Source: UBA668 sp041918155 (GTDB lineage: Bacteria; Actinomycetota; Acidimicrobiia; Acidimicrobiales; Ilumatobacteraceae). From it: a DNA stretch of 64,000 nt. The stretch spans positions 1 through 64,000 of the forward strand of contig JAYRWH010000091.1 in the NCBI GenBank assembly GCA_041918155.1, written 5' to 3'. Of the stretch, positions 1 to 8,073 are shown one piece after another. A program made the translations under genes and the position numbers. Position 1 is the stretch's first letter; each line of letters begins with the position of its first letter. The notes under the pieces were generated by a model. The model was not told where the DNA came from. It worked only from the letters and a program-made list of their open reading frames with translations, and did not search any database.

Positions 1-66
1 GGGGCGGGTGGAGTCGAAGCCCATCGGCCCAGTATGGCCTGACACCGCCGCAGCCGAGGTGGTCAG

Positions 67-72
67 TAGCGT
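67..72 (+). promoter_or_regulatory. -10 hexamer, leaderless type
   Basis: TAGCGT lies 7 bases before the ATG at 80, with no Shine-Dalgarno in between. Transcription would start at or next to the ATG, which argues for the start at 80 rather than the in-frame GTG at 8. Confidence 0.5.
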
Positions 73-79
73 GAGGCCG

Positions 80-880
80 ATGCGACTGCGGCCCGCGATC
101 TGGTTGTGCGTCGGGCTGGTGCTCGTGCCCGCCGCGGCAGGCTCGGTGCTCGCCGCGCCGCGTCAGGGGCCGGCGTCGTTGCCCGCCACCGTGCCACCCA
201 CCGTGCCGCCGACGGTTCCGCCGTCGGTGCCACCGGGCACCGACGTCTCCGGCTCCACGGTGCCCACTTCGTCCACCGTGCTCGCGCCCGCGATGGGTCC
301 GCTCGTGGTGGTCCCGCCCGGGTGCACCACGCCCATTCCCGCGCTGGCGGTGTTCACCGGAACGATCATCGCCGTCGACGACCCCGACCACCCGACCGCG
401 GTGCGTTACCGCGTCTCGACGGTGTTGGCCGGCTCACTCACGGGCTACCAAACGGGCGACAGCGCGGACGTGCGCTACGGCAGCGAGGCGCGGTTCCTCG
501 TCGTCGGCACGAGCTACATCGTCGGGGTGCGCACCGATGAGGCCACCGGGGTGTTGATCAGCGCCGTGCGCCAGCAGGCCCCGATGTTCGGCGGCGACGC
601 CGTGATCGGGGTCAACGACACCGACACCGACTGCCCCACGCTCGAAGATCCCGTGCGCACCCTCCTCGCCGACGGCACCTCCGTGGAGACCGGCGTGCTG
701 TCACCGCTGAAGGACCATAGCGCGGAGCTCGTGATGGCCGTGTTGAAGCCGCTTGGGATCGCCTTCGTCGTGCTGGTGCTACTCGTCACGCTGAAGCTGG
801 CGCTGTTCGGCGCCGTGCGCGAGACCCGCGAACGTGCTCCGCAGCGGGTGGGCACCGGCCGCCGGCCGCAGACCTACTGA
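80..880 (+). CDS. Secreted, C-terminally membrane-anchored protein of unknown function
   Basis: I do not recognise a family. The 266-residue protein starts with a typical export signal (hydrophobic run after RLRP, probable cleavage after VLA near residue 24). A Pro/Thr/Val-rich linker with repeated TVPP units follows, then a compact middle domain (about residues 75-210), and a C-terminal membrane helix (around residues 235-258) before a short basic tail. The topology suggests an extracytoplasmic domain held at the membrane. The frame is open back to a GTG at 8, but the ATG at 80 places the signal peptide at the N-terminus and follows a -10 box. No neighbour points to a function. Confidence 0.7.
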   Translation: MRLRPAIWLCVGLVLVPAAAGSVLAAPRQGPASLPATVPPTVPPTVPPSVPPGTDVSGSTVPTSSTVLAPAMGPLVVVPPGCTTPIPALAVFTGTIIAVDDPDHPTAVRYRVSTVLAGSLTGYQTGDSADVRYGSEARFLVVGTSYIVGVRTDEATGVLISAVRQQAPMFGGDAVIGVNDTDTDCPTLEDPVRTLLADGTSVETGVLSPLKDHSAELVMAVLKPLGIAFVVLVLLVTLKLALFGAVRETRERAPQRVGTGRRPQTY

Positions 881-894
881 GGCCACTTGATCGG

Positions 895-3800
895 TCAACT
901 CGCCTGGGTCAACTCGGTGCGCAAGCCCTCTTGCAGTGCCGCCCAGTCGGGGATTTCCACCTGTTCGGCTGCACCTGATGGGTTGCACATCACGAGCACG
1001 CCACCCGCGATCGGCCGGCCGAGGAGTTGCTCGAGCGCTACTCCGTAGGCGGCGAGTTGGTGGCCGTAGCGGCGGATGCGATCGGCACGGTCGGGGCCGG
1101 GTGACACCTGATCGGTCTTGTAGTCGACCACCACGAGCCCCTGTGCCGGATCGTCGACGAGCAGGTCGATGTACCCCTCGACGACGGTGGTGCCGACCAT
1201 GGTGGCCACGAACAGCTCGCGCCAATGCTTGCCGCGGGCCCCGGCGGCGACGGCAGGCGCCTGCAGGGCGGAGCGGGCGAGCCGCGCGATGGTGCGTTCG
1301 TGGCCGAACACGCCCTCGGCGGCGGCCTGGGCCGCGGCAAGCGCGGGGATGTCGTGGCCGTCGACGAGGTCGGCGAACTGCAGCACGGCGTGCACGGCGC
1401 GGCCGACGGCGGTGCCGTAGCGGCCGCGCTGCCACGGCGGCAGGTCGAGGTCGACGGGATCCTTCGCAGTGCCGGCATCGGCCACGGCGGTGAGCCGCGC
1501 CGCGAGGCTGGTGGCTCCGAGCGCCGCCGGCCGCGAAGCCCGCGCGAGCGTGTGCGACCACTCAGCGGCCCAGGCTCCCTCGTCGGCCCACGGCAGCTCG
1601 CCGGCCACCGTGGCGTCGCGGGTGAGGACATGAGCGCCCGGGGTGAAGGCGAGATGTCCGGCGCCTTCGGCCGCAGCGGCGATCGCGCTCGCCGCCGAGC
1701 CCTTGCTCGTGGGCGGGCGGTGACACGACACGACGAGGTGGTCCATGGCCCGCGTGCAGGCCACGTAGAGCAGGCGTCGTCGTTCCGCTTCGCCCATCGC
1801 CTCGTCGATCGGAGCGAATTGCTCGTACGTGGGATCGTCGGGCTCGCTGAGCGCCCAACTGTCGGTGGTCCAGATCACGCGGCGGCCTGTCGACGACCGG
1901 CCGGGCGACGTGAGCCCGGAGACGATCGTGATCGGGAACTCGAGACCCTTTGCCGCGTGCACCGTCATGATCCGCACGACATCGTGATCTGTTTCGGGCA
2001 ACACGGTCTCGGCGACGAAGCGGCCTTCGTCGCCCTGCAACTTCGTCCACAGCAGGTAGCGGCGCACCCCATGACCGCCGGCCTCGCTCCACGCGCGGGC
2101 CTGATCGACGACGAAGCGCACACGGCGCCACACATCGCGACTGTCGGGGCCGGCCAGCGCGAGTTCCATAACGGCCCGCTCGCGCACGAGCCAGGCGATC
2201 AACTCGGAGGGGGTGGAGTAGGGGATGAGGCGGTTGACCTCGCCAAGGCAGCGCAAGGCGGCGCCGACCGGGTGGTCGGCGAGTTCGTCGGGGATGTCGA
2301 ACAGCCGCCAGCGCCGGCCATGGGAGACCTTCCACTCGTAGAGGTGGCGGTCGCTGCACCCGAACAACGGGGTGCGCAGCGCGGACACGATGGCCAACTC
2401 GTCGGTGGGGTCGTCGGCCGCGCGCAGGGCGAGCATGATCGCCCGCACCTCGGGCGCGGCGTACACGAGCGAGCTGTTCTCGGCGCGGTAGGGCACTTCG
2501 GCGCGGGCGAGCGCGGCCTGCAGCGTGGGCAGGGAGAGGCGTGACGGCAGGAGGATGGCGATGTCGCCCGGGCGGCAACGCTCGATGCCGCCCGCGACGC
2601 TGCCCTCACTCTTGCGCCCGGGATCGTCGCGCCACACCGGCCAGCCCTCGGCGAGTGCCTGCACGACGGCGGCGGCGACATCGGCTGCCTCGCGCTCGCG
2701 CAACACCTCGGCGTAGGCACGCCCGAGATCAGTGTGCGCCTCGGTGCCGAGCATCACCACCGTGCCGTGATCGTGCCCGCCGACGCGGGCGGCGGTGAGC
2801 GGCTGGTAGCCCGGCTGCACTCCCTCGTCGAACCGGATGAGCGAACTCATCGTATGGTTCACCCAGTCGATGACCGGGCGGGTGCTGCGGAAGTTGGCCG
2901 AGAGGGTGGCGCCGCGGGCGCCGATCTGCTCGCGGGCCCGCAGGAACTGGGCGATGTCGGCCCGCCGGAAGCGGTAGATGCTTTGCTTCGGATCGCCCAC
3001 GACAGTGAGCCGACCGGGCAGGGGCTGCAGCAGCGTCCAATCGGCGGGCTGGCCGTCGGGCGGGGCGGTGATGCGCACAGCCAGTTCCAGCTGGATCGGG
3101 TCGGTGTCCTGGAACTCGTCGAGCAGGAGGTGGGTGTAGCGGGCGTGCAGCGAGCGGCGTACCCCTTCGTGCTCGCGCAGCAGGCGGCGGGAGAGCACGA
3201 GCAGGTCGTGGAACTCGAGGCTGCCGTCCTCGCGGCGGGCGTTGACGGATGACAGCGTGAACTCGCGCAGTACGGCGCCGAGCGTGAGGCGGCGCTCCTC
3301 GTTGCAGCGGGCGAGGCCGGCGGTGGCCGAGGTCGCGGCAGCTGCCACTGCGGCCTTGTAGGCCCCGATCACCGAATCGTCGCGGTGGTGCTTCTTCCAG
3401 TTGGCCGCGTTGCCCTGCGCCTTCGCGCCGGCGATCGCCAGCAGCACCCGCAGCAGCTCGCCGAAGGGCAGGGGGGTGGCCAGCACCTCGGCGTGACGGG
3501 CGAAGGCGGCGATCACCTTCTCCTGGCTGTCGGCCGGCGGTGCCTCGAACGCCGCGACCGAGGCGCATGCCGCCGCGAGGCCGGCCTGGATCGCGGTGTG
3601 GTCGACCGGCGGGGGAGCAGTGGCGCCGACGCGCTCGTCGACGAGATCCCAGTTCGACTGGAAGTCGTCGGCCATTCGGCGCACACCCTTCTCGACGCCG
3701 AAGTTGTCGTACTGGCACAGCTCGACGAGGCGCACCGAGGCGGTGTCGTCGAGCAGTGCCTCCAAGAAGTCCGTGAACCGCTCGTGGAACGCGGTGGCGC

Positions 3801-4227
3801 TCTGCACCTCGTCGAGCACCTCGAAGCGCGGCGGCAGCTCGGCTTCGATGGGGAACTCGCCGAGCAGGCGACGGGCGAAGGCGTGCAAGGTGCCGATCGG
3901 TGCGGCGTCGAGATCCGCCAGCGCGGCCTCGGCGCTGGTGGCGGACGCGGCGAGGAGGCGCTCGCGGATCCGATGGCGTAGCTCGGCCGCGGCCTTCTCG
4001 GTGAACGTGATGGCCGCGATCTCGGAGATCGGCACCCCGGAGAGCACGAGGTTCACCACGCGGCCGACGAGCGCGGTGGTCTTGCCGCTTCCCGCGCCGG
4101 CCTCGACGAAGAGCGTCGTATCGAGTTCGTCGGTGACGAGGTCGCGGTCTGCTTGGTCGGGCGGTACCGGCCGCCGGGGCGCTTCCGGGGCGTTGAACAG
4201 GTCGAGCTGCTCAGTCATCGCCGCCAC
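895..4227 (-). CDS. UvrD/AddA-type helicase-nuclease subunit
   Basis: The 1110-residue protein is a superfamily 1 DNA helicase with a RecB-type nuclease, expected to process double-strand breaks for RecA. Walker A is GAGSGKT (residues 44-50). DEFQDTDP (Walker B), GDPKQSIYRFRRAD and TVHAAKGLEFP are typical UvrD/AddA motifs. The C-terminal PD-(D/E)XK nuclease shows GYIDLLV (Asp about 1021) and VVDYKTD (1035-1039). Its start overlaps the end of the upstream AddB-like gene by 17 bases, so the two are translationally coupled and probably form one complex. The length and two-subunit arrangement fit AddAB better than RecBCD or mycobacterial AdnAB, in which both subunits carry helicase motifs. The helicase-nuclease call is secure; the subunit name is inferred. 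Confidence 0.88.
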   Translation of the reverse strand: MAAMTEQLDLFNAPEAPRRPVPPDQADRDLVTDELDTTLFVEAGAGSGKTTALVGRVVNLVLSGVPISEIAAITFTEKAAAELRHRIRERLLAASATSAEAALADLDAAPIGTLHAFARRLLGEFPIEAELPPRFEVLDEVQSATAFHERFTDFLEALLDDTASVRLVELCQYDNFGVEKGVRRMADDFQSNWDLVDERVGATAPPPVDHTAIQAGLAAACASVAAFEAPPADSQEKVIAAFARHAEVLATPLPFGELLRVLLAIAGAKAQGNAANWKKHHRDDSVIGAYKAAVAAAATSATAGLARCNEERRLTLGAVLREFTLSSVNARREDGSLEFHDLLVLSRRLLREHEGVRRSLHARYTHLLLDEFQDTDPIQLELAVRITAPPDGQPADWTLLQPLPGRLTVVGDPKQSIYRFRRADIAQFLRAREQIGARGATLSANFRSTRPVIDWVNHTMSSLIRFDEGVQPGYQPLTAARVGGHDHGTVVMLGTEAHTDLGRAYAEVLREREAADVAAAVVQALAEGWPVWRDDPGRKSEGSVAGGIERCRPGDIAILLPSRLSLPTLQAALARAEVPYRAENSSLVYAAPEVRAIMLALRAADDPTDELAIVSALRTPLFGCSDRHLYEWKVSHGRRWRLFDIPDELADHPVGAALRCLGEVNRLIPYSTPSELIAWLVRERAVMELALAGPDSRDVWRRVRFVVDQARAWSEAGGHGVRRYLLWTKLQGDEGRFVAETVLPETDHDVVRIMTVHAAKGLEFPITIVSGLTSPGRSSTGRRVIWTTDSWALSEPDDPTYEQFAPIDEAMGEAERRRLLYVACTRAMDHLVVSCHRPPTSKGSAASAIAAAAEGAGHLAFTPGAHVLTRDATVAGELPWADEGAWAAEWSHTLARASRPAALGATSLAARLTAVADAGTAKDPVDLDLPPWQRGRYGTAVGRAVHAVLQFADLVDGHDIPALAAAQAAAEGVFGHERTIARLARSALQAPAVAAGARGKHWRELFVATMVGTTVVEGYIDLLVDDPAQGLVVVDYKTDQVSPGPDRADRIRRYGHQLAAYGVALEQLLGRPIAGGVLVMCNPSGAAEQVEIPDWAALQEGLRTELTQAS

Positions 4228-7186
4228 CCTCCACCGGCGCGGCGTCCGCGTCGTCGCCGAGGCCGAGCAGCGCGATCACCCGCGGATCGGCCGACTTGCG
4301 CTCGAACTCGGTCCACCGCTCGGCGGTACCGAGGCCATCGGGGTCGCAGTACGGGCAGCGCACGAACGACAGGCGGTACTGGGCCTTCTCCGGCCGAGCG
4401 ACGAACAGGCCGGAGCGAATGCCGTCGAGCACCCGGGTGAGCTGGGCACCGACGTCGTGCCAGCGCTCGGGGGTGAGGCGCCCGCCGACCCGCTTGAAGT
4501 CGCCCTTGGCGAAGAAGCCGTACTCGGCGAGCACCGGCGTGGTGGGCGCGGCACCGGTGATCGCGAGGGCGGCAGCGGCGTAGGCCGGCAGCTGGAAGCG
4601 CGTGCCACCGGCCGTCGGATCGAGCTCGCTGATCGCCTTGTAGCCGCTCGGCCCTCCCGTCTTGTGGTCGGTGACCACGAGCGAACCGTCGGCGCAGCGG
4701 TCGATGCGGTCGACGGCGCCGCGCATCAGCACCTCGCCGCCATCGGGCAGGGGCACCACGGCCGGGGGTTGATCAGCCATACCGAAGCGGTGCTCGGAGG
4801 CGATCACCTGTGCGCCACGGTCGCGGATCCAGCGGCTGTCGAACTTCATCCAGGCCATGAGCTCGTGGCGCTGACGGGTCTGCTCGGTGATCCAGAAGGC
4901 GGTGCGGCCGACGAGCCCACTGCGCTCCATCCGCGCGGCGGCATGTTCGAACGCTTGCAGCAGCGCCACCCGGTGCACCTCACCCCACCCGGCTGCGCCG
5001 GGCTGGGGCAGCTCGCCGGCGACGACGCGCTGGTGGAACTCGTCGAGCGCGTCATGTACGAGGGTGCCACGATCCCTGGGACTGATCTGCATCTGCTCGT
5101 CGGGTTGTTCGACGGGCTCGACCTCGAGCACGTACTGCATGAACCACGCATGGGGGCAGGCGACCCAGGCCTCGAGGCGGGTGGGCGACACGGGGCGCGA
5201 GCCGAGCGGCTCGACGTGCAGGCCGCTGAGGTCGCCGTCGTACTCGGTGAGTGCACTGGACGCGCGAGCGGCGATGAGCGCCGAGCCGAGCCGCAGCGCG
5301 GCGTGCTGGCCGACAAGGGGGATGGCGGCGAACTCCTCGCCGGAACGGGTTGCGTGTTGCGCGGCGCGGAGGCGGTGTTGGCCGATGGTGGCCGGGAACG
5401 CGGCATTGGCGATTCCAGCGGCGAACGACGGCACCCGCCGGGCGGGCACGGGCCGTGCACCGACGAGTTCGCGCAGCCAGCGCGATGGTTGCCGCTGGGC
5501 AGTGGCTCGCAGGTCGCCGCGTGGCGAGACGAGCAGGGCACGCTCGGCGCCGGCCAGCACTGCCCACAGCTGAGCCTTCTGCTCGGCCACACGGTCGGCG
5601 TCGAGCGCCAGCGCGCCGTCGGCCAGCGAACGGTCGCTGTCGGCGAGCAAGGCCTCGCTCGGTGGGGCTCCGGGCAGCACGCCTTCACACGCGCCGAGCA
5701 CGACCGCGAGGTCGAACGTCTGCCCGACGGCGAACGACAGCGGGCCAGCGTGCAGGCCGGTACCGATGCGCCCGACACGGCCGGGCGAACTGTCGAGTTC
5801 GGCCTCCAGCGTGTCGGCGAACACGGCGCGGGTGACCGGGCCGGCGAGCGAATCGAGGTTGGCCAGGCGGTCGAGTGCCGCCTGCACCGCCTGGTGGGCC
5901 GCGGCCTCGACGGCGGGGAGTGCGTTGACGCCACGGTGGCCACCCAGCCAGCGCAGCACCAGGCCATGGGCGAGGTCGCTCCAGTGCCGCCAGGTTGCAG
6001 CCTCGGTGTGCGGCCCGAGCAGGTGGCGCAGGTCGGTCACGAACGCCTGCAAGGCGAGCGCGGCACCGGCATCGCGCTCGTTGTGCTCGCCGCCGCGGGC
6101 CCGGCGGTCGGCAGCGAAATCGGTGAGGCGCCGCTCCCAATCGCCATCGCCGGCGACCCCCGCTTCGCGGCTGATGCGCTCCCACCACTGGCGCGGCACG
6201 AGCGTGTGGTCGGCGGTGTGGGCGGGCACATGGGCGAGCAGGGTGAACAGATCCGCGCGGCGAATGCCCCGCCGGTCGAGGCGGAGTACATCGAGTACGA
6301 GGCGGGCGACGAGGCGCTCGTGCAGGGCGGTTCCGCTGCGCCCGTTCCAGGGGATCAGCGCCTCGTCGAGGTGCTCGGCCACCAGGCGGGCGTAGGGCTG
6401 GTCGCGCGGCCACACGATGGCAATGCGGTGCAGCGGGGTGCCGGTGTGTACCGCGTCGGCCACCGCGCGCACGGCTTCGCGCACCTCTTCGTCCGCGTCG
6501 GAGGTGTCGACCGTGTCGATGACCGCACCGTCGGGATCGGCGGTGACACCCTCGATCATGACGAGCGTGCCGTGTTCGGCCAGTGCATCGAACAAGGCGG
6601 CCTCGGTGGGGCGGATGCGCTGGGGCAGGAACACGATGGTGCGCCCGGGCGCCTGCGCCGCATGCTCGGCGGCGAGGTGCAGCAGCTCGGCTTCGTCGTA
6701 CCAGTCGTGCGCGAGCGCGCTCTGCACGCGGCGATGCACACGCACCACTTCGCGCGCCCGCGGCGACCCTGCGGCGGCGAGCCGGCCGACGGTGGCCGCA
6801 GGCAGGTGGCGCAGCTCGCGGTGGGCATCGCGCAGTGCGCTGATGGTGGCCTGGTGGCCCGAGATGGAGGCGAACACGCCTGGCTCGGCGGCGAGCGCCT
6901 TGCGTACGGCCACATCGATGACCGGCGTGGAGAGCGGCCGTTTGCCGGCTCCGGCGAGGGCAGGACCGCCGAGCAGTTCGGCCAGGCGGAAGGCGGTGAG
7001 GAACTGGGCTGCGGCGACACCGCCGTTGGCCGCCAGCCACCGCCGCGCGGCTACGCCGACGGCGTTGGAGTGCACGAGCACCGTGACCGCCGCCAGCGGA
7101 TCACCGTCCTGAACATCGGTGAGCGCGGCGCGCAACGCGGCGTACGCCGGTTGCCCGTATGGAGTGGTGCGCCGCTCGATCGCCAT
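4211..7186 (-). CDS. AddB-like PD-(D/E)XK nuclease subunit
   Basis: The 991-residue partner of the downstream AddA-like helicase probably forms the second nuclease arm of a double-strand-break resection complex. The C-terminal nuclease has RGAVDRIDR and VVTDHKTGG (DHKTG 840-844). The N-terminal region is laid out like a helicase fold (TVLVHSNAVGVAARR), but no GKT/GKS Walker A is present, so it should not bind ATP in the usual way. AddB-type iron-sulfur cysteines are only partly kept: one in WVACPHAWFM, then CPYC (944-947), with Gly where the fourth cysteine (C-x2-C-x5-C) is expected. The frame stays open far upstream, but the ATG at 7186 follows a -10 hexamer by 8 bases and excludes low-complexity arginine-rich sequence antisense to rpe. 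Confidence 0.8.
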   Translation of the reverse strand: MAIERRTTPYGQPAYAALRAALTDVQDGDPLAAVTVLVHSNAVGVAARRWLAANGGVAAAQFLTAFRLAELLGGPALAGAGKRPLSTPVIDVAVRKALAAEPGVFASISGHQATISALRDAHRELRHLPAATVGRLAAAGSPRAREVVRVHRRVQSALAHDWYDEAELLHLAAEHAAQAPGRTIVFLPQRIRPTEAALFDALAEHGTLVMIEGVTADPDGAVIDTVDTSDADEEVREAVRAVADAVHTGTPLHRIAIVWPRDQPYARLVAEHLDEALIPWNGRSGTALHERLVARLVLDVLRLDRRGIRRADLFTLLAHVPAHTADHTLVPRQWWERISREAGVAGDGDWERRLTDFAADRRARGGEHNERDAGAALALQAFVTDLRHLLGPHTEAATWRHWSDLAHGLVLRWLGGHRGVNALPAVEAAAHQAVQAALDRLANLDSLAGPVTRAVFADTLEAELDSSPGRVGRIGTGLHAGPLSFAVGQTFDLAVVLGACEGVLPGAPPSEALLADSDRSLADGALALDADRVAEQKAQLWAVLAGAERALLVSPRGDLRATAQRQPSRWLRELVGARPVPARRVPSFAAGIANAAFPATIGQHRLRAAQHATRSGEEFAAIPLVGQHAALRLGSALIAARASSALTEYDGDLSGLHVEPLGSRPVSPTRLEAWVACPHAWFMQYVLEVEPVEQPDEQMQISPRDRGTLVHDALDEFHQRVVAGELPQPGAAGWGEVHRVALLQAFEHAAARMERSGLVGRTAFWITEQTRQRHELMAWMKFDSRWIRDRGAQVIASEHRFGMADQPPAVVPLPDGGEVLMRGAVDRIDRCADGSLVVTDHKTGGPSGYKAISELDPTAGGTRFQLPAYAAAALAITGAAPTTPVLAEYGFFAKGDFKRVGGRLTPERWHDVGAQLTRVLDGIRSGLFVARPEKAQYRLSFVRCPYCDPDGLGTAERWTEFERKSADPRVIALLGLGDDADAAPVEGGGDD

Positions 7187-7194
7187 CGCCCTGC

Positions 7195-7200
7195 ACTCTA
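7195..7200 (-). promoter_or_regulatory. -10 hexamer of the AddB-like gene, leaderless type
   Basis: On the minus strand TAGAGT ends 8 bases before the ATG at 7186. No Shine-Dalgarno is visible. It fixes the start of a frame that would otherwise be open for another 1.1 kb. Confidence 0.5.
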
Positions 7201-7230
7201 CGGAAGGGGTGCGCGCCGGTTGTCCGCAAT

Positions 7231-7276
7231 GTCGGCGCTGAAGCGGCTCAGCGGCCCGCTTGATCGCCAACTTGAG
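7231..7276. repeat. Palindromic tandem repeat, copy 1 (46 bp)
   Basis: The unit begins GTCGGCG and ends CGCCAACTTGAG. It aligns without gaps to copy 2 at 7292-7337 with 34 of 46 bases identical; most differences lie in the central loop. Both ends pair with each other, so each copy can fold into a hairpin. It resembles intergenic REP-like elements, but family membership was not tested. Confidence 0.6.
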
Positions 7277-7288
7277 CAAGGCAGCGGG

Positions 7289-7335
7289 CAAGTCGGCGTT
7301 GAGGCGGTCGCGGACCCCGCTCGAACGCCGACTTG
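7289..7335 (-). terminator. Long hairpin downstream of rpe
   Basis: CAAGTCGGCGTT (7289-7300) and AACGCCGACTTG (7324-7335) are perfect 12-base inverted repeats around a 23-base loop. It begins 16 bases after the rpe stop on the minus strand and coincides with copy 2 of the tandem repeat. There is no U tract, so Rho-independent termination is only one option. Confidence 0.45.
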
Positions 7336-7337
7336 AG
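7292..7337. repeat. Palindromic tandem repeat, copy 2 (46 bp)
   Basis: Second copy of the 46-bp unit, 15 bases after copy 1. Its arms are better paired (12 bp perfect). Together the copies fill most of the 164-base gap between rpe and the AddB-like gene. Confidence 0.6.
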
Positions 7338-7350
7338 TGGGAGAGCCGGG

Positions 7351-8019
7351 TCAGGCGGCCTCGCCGCCGGCACGGATCGCGGCGATGGCGGCCGCGTAGC
7401 CATCGGCTGCCTTGAAGACCGCATTGCCGGCCACCATCACGTTGGCGCCGGCGCGTGCGATGGCCCCAACGGTGGAGGGGCCGACGCCGCCATCGACCTC
7501 GATGTCGACGTCGAGGCCGCGGGCGTTGATCGTGTCGCGCAGCGCCCTCACCTTCGGCTCCATCTCGGCGATGTACTTCTGCCCGCCGAAACCGGGGTTG
7601 ACGGTCATGATGAGCACCATGTCGACCATGTGCAGCACGTGCTCGATTGCCGCCAAGGGGGTGGCGGGGTTGAGCGACACCGATGCCTTGGCACCGCGTT
7701 CGCTGATGTTGCCGAGCGTGCGGTGCAGGTGGGGACACGCCTCGGCGTGCACGATGATGCGCTCGCAGCCCGCGGCGATGTACCCGCCGAGCAGGTTGTC
7801 GGCGTCGAGCACCATCAGGTGGGCCTCGAACGGCAGGGTGGTGTGAGGGCGGGTGGCAGCCACCACCATCGGCCCGAACGTGAGGTTGGGCACGAACTGA
7901 CCGTCCATCACGTCCCAGTGCACCCGGTCGGCACCGGCGGCCTCGATCGCCGCCGCCTCCGCGCCGAGGCGGGCGAAGTCTGCGGAGAGCATGCTCGGGG
8001 CGATCTGGATGCGAGGCAC
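7351..8019 (-). CDS. rpe: Ribulose-phosphate 3-epimerase
   Basis: Interconverts ribulose 5-phosphate and xylulose 5-phosphate in the cytosolic pentose phosphate pathway. The 222-residue length is normal for this TIM-barrel family. The N-terminal IAPSMLSADF, the metal-binding HWDVMDGQFVPNLTFG, the FEAHLMV strand and the phosphate-binding MTVNPGFGGQ and EVDGGVG loops are all present. The start is a GTG preceded 7 bases upstream by TACCCT. It is transcribed divergently from the RNA methyltransferase gene, with 54 bases between start codons, and is followed by the hairpin repeats. Confidence 0.96.
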   Translation of the reverse strand: MPRIQIAPSMLSADFARLGAEAAAIEAAGADRVHWDVMDGQFVPNLTFGPMVVAATRPHTTLPFEAHLMVLDADNLLGGYIAAGCERIIVHAEACPHLHRTLGNISERGAKASVSLNPATPLAAIEHVLHMVDMVLIMTVNPGFGGQKYIAEMEPKVRALRDTINARGLDVDIEVDGGVGPSTVGAIARAGANVMVAGNAVFKAADGYAAAIAAIRAGGEAA

Positions 8020-8026
8020 GGGCCCG

Positions 8027-8032
8027 AGGGTA
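8027..8032 (-). promoter_or_regulatory. -10 hexamer of rpe, leaderless type
   Basis: TACCCT on the minus strand ends 7 bases before the GTG at 8019. It shares the 54-bp divergent region with the -10 box of the methyltransferase. Confidence 0.5.
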
Positions 8033-8061
8033 GTTCGCAGCGGTGCGCATCGCGATCTCCG

Positions 8062-8067
8062 TATGCT
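8062..8067 (+). promoter_or_regulatory. -10 hexamer of the RNA methyltransferase gene, leaderless type
   Basis: TATGCT ends 6 bases before the GTG at 8074, the usual distance from a -10 box to the transcription start. Confidence 0.55.
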
Positions 8068-8073
8068 CGCACT

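Noticed and set aside
181..240. Pro/Thr repeat in the first gene as a DNA repeat of interest
   Set aside because: It is a short in-frame linker repeat in a secreted protein, not an independent element.
3596..7336. A 1246-codon open frame on the plus strand, antisense to the AddAB-like genes
   Set aside because: It consists of low-complexity Arg/Gly/Glu-rich sequence with no family motifs, and both minus-strand genes carry complete helicase/nuclease signatures. Such long antisense frames are usual at this G+C content.
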